A DNA stretch of 23,395 nucleotides from CBFDCQ01 sp965603355 (GCA_965603355.1 CBFDCQ010000052.1:1-23395), one strand, 5' to 3'; numbered from the stretch's first letter, positions 14,853 through 23,058 are shown. The notes: generated by a model not told the origin, from the sequence alone. Translations and numbers: made by a program.

Positions 14853-16430
14853 ATGGCAAAATCGCGCTTTTCAGTACGAGAATCATTCCTGCGTGCCGAG
14901 ACCGGCACGTTGACAAAGTCCGGCGGTTCGCTACGTGTCTGTCTTGTTTTCCCGAACAAGTACCGCGTCGCGATGTCGAACCTGGGTTTCCAGACGATCT
15001 ACCGCGAACTCAACGGCCGCCACGATACCTGTTGCGAGAGAGGTTTCCTCGATCCTGAACTGGGACTCAAATCGGTGGAGAGCGGCAAACCCTTCGGTCA
15101 GTTCGATATCCTGGCATTCTCAGTATCGTTCGAACTGGATTTCATAGGTTTCGCAAGAACCCTCTATGAATCTGGAATGCCGTTGCTCGCGCGCGAGAGA
15201 CACAGTTCCCATCCGCTGGTTGTGCTGGGCGGAGCGTGCGCAACGTCAAACCCCGAACCGCTGGCGGATTTTGTTGACGTGGTCGTCGTCGGGGAGGGCG
15301 AGAACTCCATACACTTCCTGGCCGATCAAGCTCTGCTCCACGGCGCCCGTGACAGGGAGGCTTTTCTAAAAGCTTTGGCCGCTGTCCCCGGCTTCTACGT
15401 CCCCCGCTTTGTGAGCCCCGTGTACCGCAGCGACGGCACAATTGGAGCGATTGAGAGCAAAGCGCCAACCGGCGCGCCGGCCGAGCTGCCGCACGACGAG
15501 CGGATAACGCCGGCATTCTCGCAGATTACCACGCCGAACGCGGAATTCGCCAACACATTTCTCGTGGAGATATCGCGCGGATGCGGGCGCTCCTGCCGGT
15601 TCTGCCTTGCGAGGCGGCTCTACCCGCATCGAGAGTGGCGCGCGGCGGAAGTGCTGGAGGTCATCGACAGGTTCTGTCCACCCAAGGCTAAGATAGGTCT
15701 GGTCGGCGCGGCGGTGTCCGATCACCCGGAGATTGACGACATTGTCACCCGCCTTACCGAGAGAGGGAACAAGGTCTCCACCGCGTCCCTGAGGGTGGAT
15801 TCAACCTCTGAGACCCTTCTTCGCGCACTCGCCGCAAGCGGACAAAGAACAGTCACGTTCGCTCCGGAAGTGGCTACCGACCGGCTCAGCAGCGTCATAG
15901 GAAAGGGCATAAGTCAAGACGTCCTTTTGGAGAAGATGGAGACCGCACTCGCCGCGGGACTCAGAAACGTGAGACTCTACTTCATGGTCGGACTGCCATC
16001 GGAACGCGACGAGGACATCGCCGCAATCATCGAACTGAGCAAGAAAGCGCGTGGCGTCATAGCCGACCGAACAAAGGGGCGCGGAAGACTCACGCTTTCG
16101 ATCAGCCCGTTTGTCCCAAAACCGCTGACACCGTTCGAGCGCGTGCCGATGGAACATGCGGAGGTTCTGAAAGGACGGCTCGACAGGATAAAGTCAGCGC
16201 TCGCAGTTTGCCCGAACGTAACGGTGAAGCAGGAGAGCCTCCGTTTGGCATTACTGCAGGGTCTGTTGTCCCGTGGTGATCGAAAACTAGGCCGGCTTGT
16301 CGCGCTGATGGGCGGCCAGAGGATGAGTTACAACCAGGCGGTGCGAAGGACAAAGGTAGATCCGGATTTCTACCTCTATCGGGAACGTGGCCCGACGGAG
16401 ATTCTGCCGTGGCATCTGTCGCGGGCGTAA
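14853..16430 (+). CDS. Radical SAM protein with B12-binding-type N-terminal domain (TIGR03960-like)
   Basis: A 525-residue protein. The N-terminal part (about 25-180) has the layout of a cobalamin-binding domain that opens radical SAM enzymes: RVCLVFPNKYRVAMSNLGFQ, FDILAFSVSFELDF, PLVVLGGACATSNPEPLADF, VDVVVVGEGE. The catalytic core carries the cluster motif SRGCGRSCRFC, with C244, C248 and C251 in CX3CX2C spacing, followed by typical barrel strands (FAPEVATDRLSSVIGKGIS, RLYFMVGLPSERDEDI). It would cleave S-adenosylmethionine reductively; the substrate is unknown. Similar proteins are often followed by a TIGR03936-type partner and rplU/rpmA or RNase G, but here the next gene is a phosphodiesterase with its own promoter, so the partner is missing locally. 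It starts 13 bases after pilT, in the same operon. Confidence 0.88.
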   Translation: MAKSRFSVRESFLRAETGTLTKSGGSLRVCLVFPNKYRVAMSNLGFQTIYRELNGRHDTCCERGFLDPELGLKSVESGKPFGQFDILAFSVSFELDFIGFARTLYESGMPLLARERHSSHPLVVLGGACATSNPEPLADFVDVVVVGEGENSIHFLADQALLHGARDREAFLKALAAVPGFYVPRFVSPVYRSDGTIGAIESKAPTGAPAELPHDERITPAFSQITTPNAEFANTFLVEISRGCGRSCRFCLARRLYPHREWRAAEVLEVIDRFCPPKAKIGLVGAAVSDHPEIDDIVTRLTERGNKVSTASLRVDSTSETLLRALAASGQRTVTFAPEVATDRLSSVIGKGISQDVLLEKMETALAAGLRNVRLYFMVGLPSERDEDIAAIIELSKKARGVIADRTKGRGRLTLSISPFVPKPLTPFERVPMEHAEVLKGRLDRIKSALAVCPNVTVKQESLRLALLQGLLSRGDRKLGRLVALMGGQRMSYNQAVRRTKVDPDFYLYRERGPTEILPWHLSRA

Positions 16431-16434
16431 ACAG

Positions 16435-16463
16435 TTGACAACCATCGCTGATCCGTGTACACT
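16435..16463 (+). promoter_or_regulatory. Promoter of the Tat-exported phosphodiesterase gene
   Basis: A perfect TTGACA (16435-16440), a 17-base spacer and TACACT (16458-16463) lie between the radical SAM stop and the next gene. Transcription would start near 16470, about 35 bases before the ATG at 16505. The gene is therefore probably expressed separately from the ftsA operon. Confidence 0.68.
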
Positions 16464-16504
16464 CGAAATCGATGTGAACAGCGACTTGATTTGAGGCAAC
16501 AGGA

Positions 16505-18526
16505 ATGAGCAGATATCATAACGGAAAACAGCCGCGAACGTTTAGCAGACGGGAATTGTTGCGCGCAGCCGGTATGACGCTGCCAGCGGTCGGTGCTGCA
16601 CGGCTCATTGGAGCCGGCACGGCAAGCGCCGCAAAGAAACGCGCGAGCGTCATAGTGCTTGGACTTGACGGCATGGATCCCCGTCTGGTGACGAGGTTCG
16701 TGAGAGAAGGAAGGATGCCGAACGCCAGGAAGCTCATCGAGGCGGGCACCTTCAGTCCGCTCGGCACGAGCATGCCGCCTCAGAGCCCCGTTGCGTGGTC
16801 GAACTTCATCTCCGGCGCGAACCCGGGGGTTCACGGAATCTTCGATTTTATCCACCGCGAACCGAACCACGAACCGGGCGGCATTTTCCCATACCTGTCC
16901 ACATCGAGGACAACGCCCTCGGGCAAGACGTTGAAGCTTGGCGGGTGGACGCTTCCGCTGTCCGGCGGCAAGATCGAGCTGTTGCGTAAAGGTCCCACTT
17001 TCTGGACCGACCTCGAGAAGCACGGCGTTGACTGCACAATCGTCAAGATACCGGCGAACTTTCCACCGACTCCGTGTCGGTCGCGTACGCTCTCCGGTAT
17101 GGGCACACCGGACATAACCGGCTCGCCCGGCAGCTTCACATACTTCACAAGCGATCCCACGGAGGTGCGCGAGGATGTGGGCGGCGGCGACATATTCCTG
17201 GCAAACGTACGCAACGACAAGGCGGAGTGCGAGCTAAAAGGACCCAGGAACTCTTACAGGAAGAATAGACCCGATACGCGCGTCGCGCTGACCGTGTTCC
17301 GCGATAAGACTAACCGCGTCGCGAAAGTAGTCGTTCAAGGGCAGGAGATTCTCCTCAAAGAGGGTGAATGGAGCGACTGGGTCAGAGTGGAGTTTGATGT
17401 AATCCCGCACGTTAAGAGCTTGCCGGGGATATGCCGGCTTTACCTCAAGAGCGTGCATCCGCATCTGGGTCTATACGTGACTCCCATCAATATCGACCCG
17501 GCCGATCCGGCGATGCCGATCTGCACGCCGGAAGGGTATTCAAGCGAGCTGGCGCAGAACGTGGGACCTTTTTACACGCAGGGCCTGCCCGAGGACACCA
17601 AGGCACTCTCTGAGGGCGTGCTCACAGACGGGCAGTATCGTGAGCAGGCAACATTAGTGTTCAACGAGCGTCTCCGCCTTTACGATTACGCGCTTCCGCG
17701 GTTCAACCACGGATTGTTTTTCTTCTACTTCTCAAGTCTGGACTTGAACAGCCACATGTTCTGGAGGGCCATGGACAAGGGACATCCCCTGTACTCGCCG
17801 GAGCTCGAGAAAGAGCACGGTGATTTCATCCCGTGGCTGTACTCGAAGATGGACGAGGTTATCGGGAAGGCGATGCAGCGGGTGGGCGATGATGACATGC
17901 TTATCATAATGTCGGACCACGGGTTCACATCGTTCCGGCGCGGGTTCAACCTCAACACCTGGCTGCTCGAGAACGGTTACGCGGCCCTGTTTGACCGCTT
18001 CAGTCAGGAGGAGGCGGAGTTTTTCAGCAACACCGACTGGGCCGCCACGCGCGCTTATGGTCTTGGAATAAATGGGCTCTACCTGAATGTCCGGGATCGC
18101 GAATTCGGTGGCATAGTCTCGCCCGGCAACGAGGCACGCGCACTCGCTGACGAGCTTGTCGCACGGCTGTGCGAGGTTAAGGATCCGACAACCGGAGAAC
18201 GCGTGATCGCCAACGTACATAAGCGGGAGGATATCTATTCGGGATCCAGTGTGAATGAGGCGCCCGACTTGCTCGTCGGGTTCAACGAGAATTACCGCGC
18301 TTCATGGGACACGATACTGGGCGCGTACCCAAAAGAACTTATCATTGACAACGACGATCCGTGGAGCGGCGACCACTGCATGGATAGCTCGCTGCTGCCG
18401 GGAACCTTCATTTGCAGCAGGAAGACAAGCGGCAGCAATCCCACGCTGAGCGATCTTGCGCCGACGATCCTGGCCTACTTCGGCACGCCAAAACCTCCTG
18501 AAATGAGCGGCCGTTCTCTTCTATGA
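16505..18526 (+). CDS. Tat-exported AlkP-superfamily phosphodiesterase/nucleotide pyrophosphatase
   Basis: A 673-residue protein with a twin-arginine signal (TFSRRELLRAAG, R15-R16, hydrophobic stretch, cleavage near ASAA at about 43), so it would be folded and metal-loaded in the cytoplasm and then exported. The AlkP-superfamily fold is shown by VIVLGLDGMDP (D55), the nucleophile region MPPQSPVAWSNF (probably S94), NPGVHGIFDF, the metal-binding SSLDLNSHMFW, IIMSDHGF and the late GDHCMD. Between the two halves sits a beta-rich insertion with the conserved VTPINIDPADPAMP. It resembles type I phosphodiesterase/nucleotide pyrophosphatases; the natural substrate (lipid, nucleotide or glycan phosphoester) is unknown. 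A paralogue of the same architecture lies convergently at 19654-21804. The gene has its own consensus promoter. Confidence 0.87.
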   Translation: MSRYHNGKQPRTFSRRELLRAAGMTLPAVGAARLIGAGTASAAKKRASVIVLGLDGMDPRLVTRFVREGRMPNARKLIEAGTFSPLGTSMPPQSPVAWSNFISGANPGVHGIFDFIHREPNHEPGGIFPYLSTSRTTPSGKTLKLGGWTLPLSGGKIELLRKGPTFWTDLEKHGVDCTIVKIPANFPPTPCRSRTLSGMGTPDITGSPGSFTYFTSDPTEVREDVGGGDIFLANVRNDKAECELKGPRNSYRKNRPDTRVALTVFRDKTNRVAKVVVQGQEILLKEGEWSDWVRVEFDVIPHVKSLPGICRLYLKSVHPHLGLYVTPINIDPADPAMPICTPEGYSSELAQNVGPFYTQGLPEDTKALSEGVLTDGQYREQATLVFNERLRLYDYALPRFNHGLFFFYFSSLDLNSHMFWRAMDKGHPLYSPELEKEHGDFIPWLYSKMDEVIGKAMQRVGDDDMLIIMSDHGFTSFRRGFNLNTWLLENGYAALFDRFSQEEAEFFSNTDWAATRAYGLGINGLYLNVRDREFGGIVSPGNEARALADELVARLCEVKDPTTGERVIANVHKREDIYSGSSVNEAPDLLVGFNENYRASWDTILGAYPKELIIDNDDPWSGDHCMDSSLLPGTFICSRKTSGSNPTLSDLAPTILAYFGTPKPPEMSGRSLL

Positions 18527-18558
18527 CCTCACCGGTAGGATACTTCTTCTCAGGAGGT

Positions 18559-19383
18559 TCAGATCTCGACCTTGAGGAAGGGTTTGAACAAAAACGCGAA
18601 CACAATCGAGAAGATGAAGAACATCACGAGCCAGTGCGCGTCGAACCGCGCCATCCTTATGCGAGCCGGCGCGTATTTCACCTCGATCGACTCGATGGGG
18701 GAATCCTTGCCGAGCGGCGGCTCGGCTGAATGAAACAGCGCGCCTGCAAAGCTTGGCCTGACTCTCTTACGCGAGATGAGACGCTGTCTATCCGAGACGA
18801 TAAGACGCTTGCTGAACGCCTGGCCGCCCGCGTTCACCGACACGTCGAAATCGCCGTACTCGTGCGCGCGCACGCGCCACTCAATCTCCTCGGTCTCCGG
18901 TATACGTAAAGGCGGCGTCTCCACGGAGAGCCCGTCAGGGACGCTCAGGGCCGCAGATTCCGCAAGACCTGCGTCCCACTCGGTCAGTCTGGCCGATATC
19001 GTCACGGCATCTTCCGGCTCGAGCGGCTCGCTCTCGAAAAGGTGGTTGGTCTGGGCGAGAATGAGCACAACGGGGACCATAATCACCAGCAGAGGCACAA
19101 TGGCATAGCCCATGTACCTGCCGGTGTGTGCGAGTGCGCATCCCTGGGCACGAAACACCATCTTCAGACTGTCGTTGAACAGCAGGATCTCCAGAAGATG
19201 GGCTCTTATCTTGTCTTTTGCCCGCTTGATGGCGTTCTGGTTGGACACTGCGCCAAATATCCACAGCATCACCACGCCGGTCACGAGCGAGATAAGAAGA
19301 AGGGCTATGCCGCGGTTGAAACCGGCAATCGGCTCAAACAGCGCGCGCCACACTTTGTTCAGAACAAGACTCAATCCCCACAT
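18559..19383 (-). CDS. Three-helix membrane protein with large extracytoplasmic domain, unknown function
   Basis: A 274-residue protein with hydrophobic helices at about 25-45, 91-111 and 251-268. Between the first two is a basic helical stretch (NQNAIKRAKDKIRAHLLEIL, then further helix) predicted to be cytoplasmic. Between the last two are about 135 residues of beta-type soluble sequence (for example VRAHEYGDFDVSVNAGGQAF), predicted to face outwards. The front half, helix - charged helical hairpin - helix, recalls the arrangement of DUF106/EMC3-type Oxa1-superfamily proteins, but that is only a topological resemblance. The ATG at 19383 has AGGATGG upstream. It is third in a tight minus-strand operon (36-base gap) after the membrane-anchored phosphodiesterase and the RHH-like protein, so it probably works with them. 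It was not recognised as a named family. Confidence 0.75.
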   Translation of the reverse strand: MWGLSLVLNKVWRALFEPIAGFNRGIALLLISLVTGVVMLWIFGAVSNQNAIKRAKDKIRAHLLEILLFNDSLKMVFRAQGCALAHTGRYMGYAIVPLLVIMVPVVLILAQTNHLFESEPLEPEDAVTISARLTEWDAGLAESAALSVPDGLSVETPPLRIPETEEIEWRVRAHEYGDFDVSVNAGGQAFSKRLIVSDRQRLISRKRVRPSFAGALFHSAEPPLGKDSPIESIEVKYAPARIRMARFDAHWLVMFFIFSIVFAFLFKPFLKVEI

Positions 19384-19419
19384 AATTCGCCATCCTGTCG
19401 CACGGTTACGGATGCGCCA

Positions 19420-19611
19420 TCACAAGTAGCCAAGACCCTGCAGCCGTCTCTTGACGTCCTCCTCCGAATCGCCTTTCTGTTCGAGCTTCGACAGTTCGCG
19501 TTCGATCAGATGCGTTATGAACTCCTCCGCGGAGGAATACCCGGCGATCTCGGCGAGATTCTTGGCCTTATTGTACAAGTCCTTATCGAGTTTTATCTTT
19601 GCTCCAAACAT
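19420..19611 (-). CDS. Small ribbon-helix-helix-like protein
   Basis: A 63-residue protein beginning MFGAKIKLDKDLYNKAKN: a short beta strand, then a helix (DLYNKAKNLAEIAG), a turn (YSSAEEF) and a second helix (ITHLIERELSKLEQ), the order of a ribbon-helix-helix fold. A charged tail ends in RLQGLGYL. The ATG at 19611 is preferred because GAGGAGAGG precedes it; an in-frame ATG at 19644 would add 11 basic residues and swallow that ribosome site. It lies 42 bases after the membrane-anchored phosphodiesterase and 36 bases before the three-helix membrane protein. RHH proteins usually bind DNA as dimers and often autoregulate their operons, but the N-terminal strand lacks an obvious arginine/lysine-rich face, so a structural or adaptor role is equally possible. 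Confidence 0.7.
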   Translation of the reverse strand: MFGAKIKLDKDLYNKAKNLAEIAGYSSAEEFITHLIERELSKLEQKGDSEEDVKRRLQGLGYL

Positions 19612-19653
19612 AACCTCTCCTCTTCGATTTCCATTGCGAGCCAATTGCCTCTG

Positions 19654-21804
19654 CTACTCAACTTCCAGGCTCGCCCCCTCCATATAGCCGGGCTTCTCTA
19701 TGTTAAGAGCCGCCAATACCGTCGGGGCAATGTCCATGATGTGCCGCTTGCCGTTCGAGGACCCTATTCTCCGGTTCGAGAACACGACGCCGGGAACGAA
19801 CCGTGGATCAATGCAGTGGTCGCCGCTCCATCTCATCACGTTATCCTCAAACACGCGCAAGTCGACCTTGCCCGTCACGGAATCCCATGACGCCCTGTAA
19901 CCGGCCGCGTATCCCGCGATCAAGTCGGGCGCGTTGTTCACGTACGGGCCGGTGAACAGCTTCCTAGTATCCCATACGTTCGTGATGCCGATCTTGTCCG
20001 GCTCGTCGTCTTTGAGACCCGACAATCGGGCTATAAGCTCCCGATTGAGCACCTCGGTTTCATCGCCTGGAGCGACGATCCCCTGAGCCTCCCTACCCTT
20101 CTGGTTGACATATATCCCTGCAAGGCCCATCGCGTACGCCTTCGTCCGCTTCCAGTCAACCTCGCTGAACCATTCGCCGCTCTCCCGCACACCCTCCTTC
20201 AAAGCGAGGTACCCGTTCTTGTACAACCACGAGTTGACGTTGACACCGCGCGAGAAAGGTTGAAAACCGTGGTCGCTCATCACGATCAGCATGTCGCGCT
20301 CATCCAGCCGCCCCATCACCCTGCCGACCATATCGTCCATCCTGACGTAGAACTCGTCTATCGCCTTCGCATGCCGCTCGGACTCCTTACCGCGGTTGGC
20401 GGGATGCGCCGGGTCCAGGTACCTCCAGAGCATGTGCTGAACCCTGTCCGTGCCGTCGAAAACGCACACGCAGACGTCCTCGCCGGTCCTGTCAAGCGCG
20501 TTGAAGAACATCCGCTCACGTTCATCGTGGAACGTGTAGCACTGCTCGAGAAACGCATCCTCGTCTATCACGCCCTCGCTCAGAGCCCACGTATCCTCCG
20601 CGAGGCCAAGCGTCGAAAAATCGCCGTGCAGGTTTGACAGGTAAGATGAGTACATGAACGGATGCGATACCGGCAGGGCCGGGCTGCGCGGGTCGATGTT
20701 TATCGGCGTCATATACAGGACGAGATGCGGTTTGGTCTCCACAAGGAGAAACTTGCACATGCCGCCTACCTTCATGCCAAGACCGGCCTTGAAGCTGATC
20801 TTCATCCAGTCTGTATATTGCCCTTTTTGCAGCGTGAATTCCTGACCATCCAGACTGACCCGGGCGGATTCCCCGTCACGGTCCAGCACTATCTTCAACG
20901 GGATCCGCATACTCCCCCCACCCTTCTTCAGGAAGTTATCAGGACCGGTGATCTGCGTGTGAATCGTGTTCTCTTCCAGATGTACTTTCACGACCGTGCC
21001 GCTGCCGTGTTCGGCCCGGATATCGTCGCGCGTAGTGTATGCCACGAAGCTCCCCTGTGTGCCCAGAAGGTCCGGAACGCACATCCCCGACACCATGACG
21101 CCTCGATACTTCTCCGGCGGGAAAGTCACGGGAACGCGCAACACGCACGACGATACACCATGTTCGCCCAAGGTGTGCCAGAACGGTTTGCTCTTACGAA
21201 GCGGTCGGATGGACGGCTTCCCGAGCGGAATCGAATAGGGGCCCAGAGAGAGCGTGCGTTCCACCTTGCCCATGTCCACCGACGAGAGCGTCGGCAGATA
21301 GGTTGCCGGGTTCCTGGCGAGGAAATCGAAGATGTTGTGCCTGCCGGGATTCGTCCCCGTCTGGAACGAGGACCATGCGACAGGTGATATCGAGGGATGC
21401 GTTGTCGCGAGTCGACCAAAGGTGCCCGTCTCGCGCAGCCTGGCCATGTTCGGCATCTCGCCCCGGTCCATGAGGCGTTCCGCAAACTCCGGTTTCAGAC
21501 CGTCAAGGCCGACGATCACAACGCGCCGCATATCGCGCCGCCGTGTGACCTTGCGTCGCCGCAACGCTCGAGCCGCACAACGCGCCGGCCACGTGAGCAA
21601 CGAGAACAATACCAGAATGATGGTCACTACCAGGATCAGGAACGACCCTACGAAAACGAATCCGGCGCCGGGGCCGATGTAAGCTAACGCTGACGGAGAG
21701 CATACGGCGGCTGCTAGCAAAGTCAGCGCTGTGAGAACCCCTATGCGAAACGCCGCGAGACGCCGATTCCCTTTCCCGCGTCCACCCGCTTTCCAATTCT
21801 GCAT
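19654..21804 (-). CDS. Membrane-anchored AlkP-superfamily phosphodiesterase with YIGPGAG anchor
   Basis: A 716-residue protein from the ATG at 21804, preceded by a GAGGAG ribosome site; a GTG at 21822 would overlap that site. A hydrophobic segment (about 21-42) ends ALAYIGPGAG, and a second helix (about 49-72) leads to a basic linker (ALRRRKVTRRR), so the enzyme is tied to the membrane. The catalytic region has VVIVGLDGLKP (D101), SISPVAWSSFQTGTNPG (S140 as likely nucleophile), FDGTDRVQHMLW, IVMSDHGF and GDHCID. The middle insertion with MTPINIDPRSPALP matches the Tat-exported paralogue at 16505-18526, so the two arose by duplication. The topology relative to the membrane is uncertain: the basic linker suggests the catalytic domain is cytoplasmic unless the first segment is cleaved. 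It heads an operon with the RHH-like and three-helix membrane proteins. The substrate is unknown. Confidence 0.87.
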   Translation of the reverse strand: MQNWKAGGRGKGNRRLAAFRIGVLTALTLLAAAVCSPSALAYIGPGAGFVFVGSFLILVVTIILVLFSLLTWPARCAARALRRRKVTRRRDMRRVVIVGLDGLKPEFAERLMDRGEMPNMARLRETGTFGRLATTHPSISPVAWSSFQTGTNPGRHNIFDFLARNPATYLPTLSSVDMGKVERTLSLGPYSIPLGKPSIRPLRKSKPFWHTLGEHGVSSCVLRVPVTFPPEKYRGVMVSGMCVPDLLGTQGSFVAYTTRDDIRAEHGSGTVVKVHLEENTIHTQITGPDNFLKKGGGSMRIPLKIVLDRDGESARVSLDGQEFTLQKGQYTDWMKISFKAGLGMKVGGMCKFLLVETKPHLVLYMTPINIDPRSPALPVSHPFMYSSYLSNLHGDFSTLGLAEDTWALSEGVIDEDAFLEQCYTFHDERERMFFNALDRTGEDVCVCVFDGTDRVQHMLWRYLDPAHPANRGKESERHAKAIDEFYVRMDDMVGRVMGRLDERDMLIVMSDHGFQPFSRGVNVNSWLYKNGYLALKEGVRESGEWFSEVDWKRTKAYAMGLAGIYVNQKGREAQGIVAPGDETEVLNRELIARLSGLKDDEPDKIGITNVWDTRKLFTGPYVNNAPDLIAGYAAGYRASWDSVTGKVDLRVFEDNVMRWSGDHCIDPRFVPGVVFSNRRIGSSNGKRHIMDIAPTVLAALNIEKPGYMEGASLEVE

Positions 21805-21849
21805 CGAAACAACTCTCCTCACCTATTGGGCCACTCAGACCTACCTGCA

Positions 21850-21878
21850 GGGGCGGTCGCCGTGGCGACCCGCGCCCC
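21850..21878. repeat. GC-rich palindrome related to the 2957-3154 cluster
   Basis: GGTCGCC (21855-21861) and GGCGACC (21864-21870) form a perfect inverted repeat, framed by GGGGC (21850-21854) and GCCCC (21874-21878). The AGGGGCG start and the pattern match the intergenic palindromes at 2957-3154. It lies in the leader of the membrane-anchored phosphodiesterase gene, where it would fold in the mRNA about 45 bases before the start codon. Confidence 0.6.
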
Positions 21879-21963
21879 ATCTTGCGTATACCTTACTTCC
21901 GCAACAGACGATTCGAACGATCATCGCGGTTTGCCGGCCAGACCCCACCGCTCGAGTAGCGCA

Positions 21964-21993
21964 AGTATGCCAGAAATCACATGTCAGGGTCAA
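21964..21993 (-). promoter_or_regulatory. Putative promoter of the phosphodiesterase - RHH - membrane protein operon
   Basis: On the minus strand TTGACC (21993-21988), an 18-base spacer and CATACT (21969-21964) preceded by TGG make a plausible extended sigma-70-type promoter. Transcription would start near 21957, leaving a leader of about 150 bases that contains the palindrome at 21850-21878. Confidence 0.42.
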
Positions 21994-22071
21994 ATATCGC
22001 GGGAGAGTAGAGCAGCGTTCTGCGACAGAGCTACACGCTCGGAAAGCCAAATCGAAGAGGTCGAGCTCGGC

Positions 22072-23058
22072 CTACGGGCCGGAGAGAATAATCACACCGT
22101 ACCCCGTCGAACCATCCGGTAGCGGAAAAGTCTCGAGTCGCTTGCTCCTGGCGTTGAAATCGAAATCCAAGATCTGGTTGTTGTCAAGGTCGCGGGTGGC
22201 TCGATAGAAAGCGCGCAGCCTGAGATCGTCCGGGTTGTCGGCGTTTCTCGGTACAATACCCTGATCGCTTCCCACGGGGCCCAAACTCAACAGGACGAAC
22301 CTGTCGTACCGTTGAGCCGGCAAGGTAAGCCCCTCAATATCAATATCCAGTTCCCCCCGGGGGTTCGTCAATTCGGCCATTGTGTACGGGCGGTTCGCGT
22401 ACACGTCATCTTCATTTCCCTGGACCATTACTGATAGAATCTGCCGAAACTTGCCGATGTTGTTTGAATTAACAGGGAAATACTGGTACGCCACCTTTCC
22501 CCGGTCAATTATGCCGTTGGGCGGAGTGAACACCTGAAACCCGGCGATGGGATCCACAGTGAAGCGTGTCGGCCGGTCCTCGGCCAGTGCCTCGCCGGGA
22601 TCGCTGTACGGTACCTGGACCCTCTGGCTCCTGTTCAGATCCTCGGATCTTGAGAAACGGTCGTAGAAGTTGCCCCCCACGTCCGCACCGATCAGTTCGC
22701 ACCGCGCCAGATACGATTTCCAGAGTTCATTCATCTCGTACTGCGGCGACGGAAATGCGTCGTTTATCTGTGCCTCAACAAAATACCGCATTGGGCAGCC
22801 GGCCTTCGGCGGAAACGACCCGTTTCCCTGAAGGCTGTCAATCTGGTAATCACTCAGCGATGTTGACACGCTTCTCAGGTCGGCCGCGACTGCGGCCCTG
22901 TTCGCCCTCTCCCTGACTTTGCTGACGCTCGGAATCAGGATCGCGGCAAGAAGCCCGATAATGAAGATAACGGTTAGAAGTTCTATCAGTGTGAACCCGC
23001 GTGACCGCCCGCTCTTATGTTCGTCTGTATGCACGATCCCGACCCTCCGAGGTTGCAT
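22072..23058 (-). CDS. Type II secretion/type IV pilus-like pseudopilin (GspG-type)
   Basis: A 328-residue protein with a class III prepilin leader: 21 residues rich in basic side chains ending in G21, then FTLIELLTVIFIIGLLAAIL, with Glu at mature position 5 (E26). A prepilin peptidase would cleave after G21 and methylate the new Phe. The hydrophobic helix also drives assembly into a pilus or pseudopilus. The mature head is large (about 270 residues after the helix), with an alpha spine (RERANRAAVAADLRSVSTSL, DYQID as in GspG-like proteins) and then lineage-specific sequence including an acidic RDLDNNQILDFDFN. Start choice: the ATG at 23058 has AAGGTGG upstream at good spacing, whereas the GTG at 23070 lies within that site. 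It is monocistronic, with a strong promoter. Known relatives are major or minor pseudopilins; the exact role is unknown. Confidence 0.88.
   Translation of the reverse strand: MQPRRVGIVHTDEHKSGRSRGFTLIELLTVIFIIGLLAAILIPSVSKVRERANRAAVAADLRSVSTSLSDYQIDSLQGNGSFPPKAGCPMRYFVEAQINDAFPSPQYEMNELWKSYLARCELIGADVGGNFYDRFSRSEDLNRSQRVQVPYSDPGEALAEDRPTRFTVDPIAGFQVFTPPNGIIDRGKVAYQYFPVNSNNIGKFRQILSVMVQGNEDDVYANRPYTMAELTNPRGELDIDIEGLTLPAQRYDRFVLLSLGPVGSDQGIVPRNADNPDDLRLRAFYRATRDLDNNQILDFDFNARSKRLETFPLPDGSTGYGVIILSGP

Noticed and set aside
18527..18558. Terminator between the convergent phosphodiesterase and membrane-protein genes
   Set aside because: Only a weak ACCTC/GAGGT pairing extending into the downstream gene and no T-run; not enough to call.
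20662..21387. 241-codon plus-strand frame opposite the membrane-anchored phosphodiesterase
   Set aside because: It is an antisense shadow without promoter or ribosome site; the sense protein is strongly supported by its paralogue.
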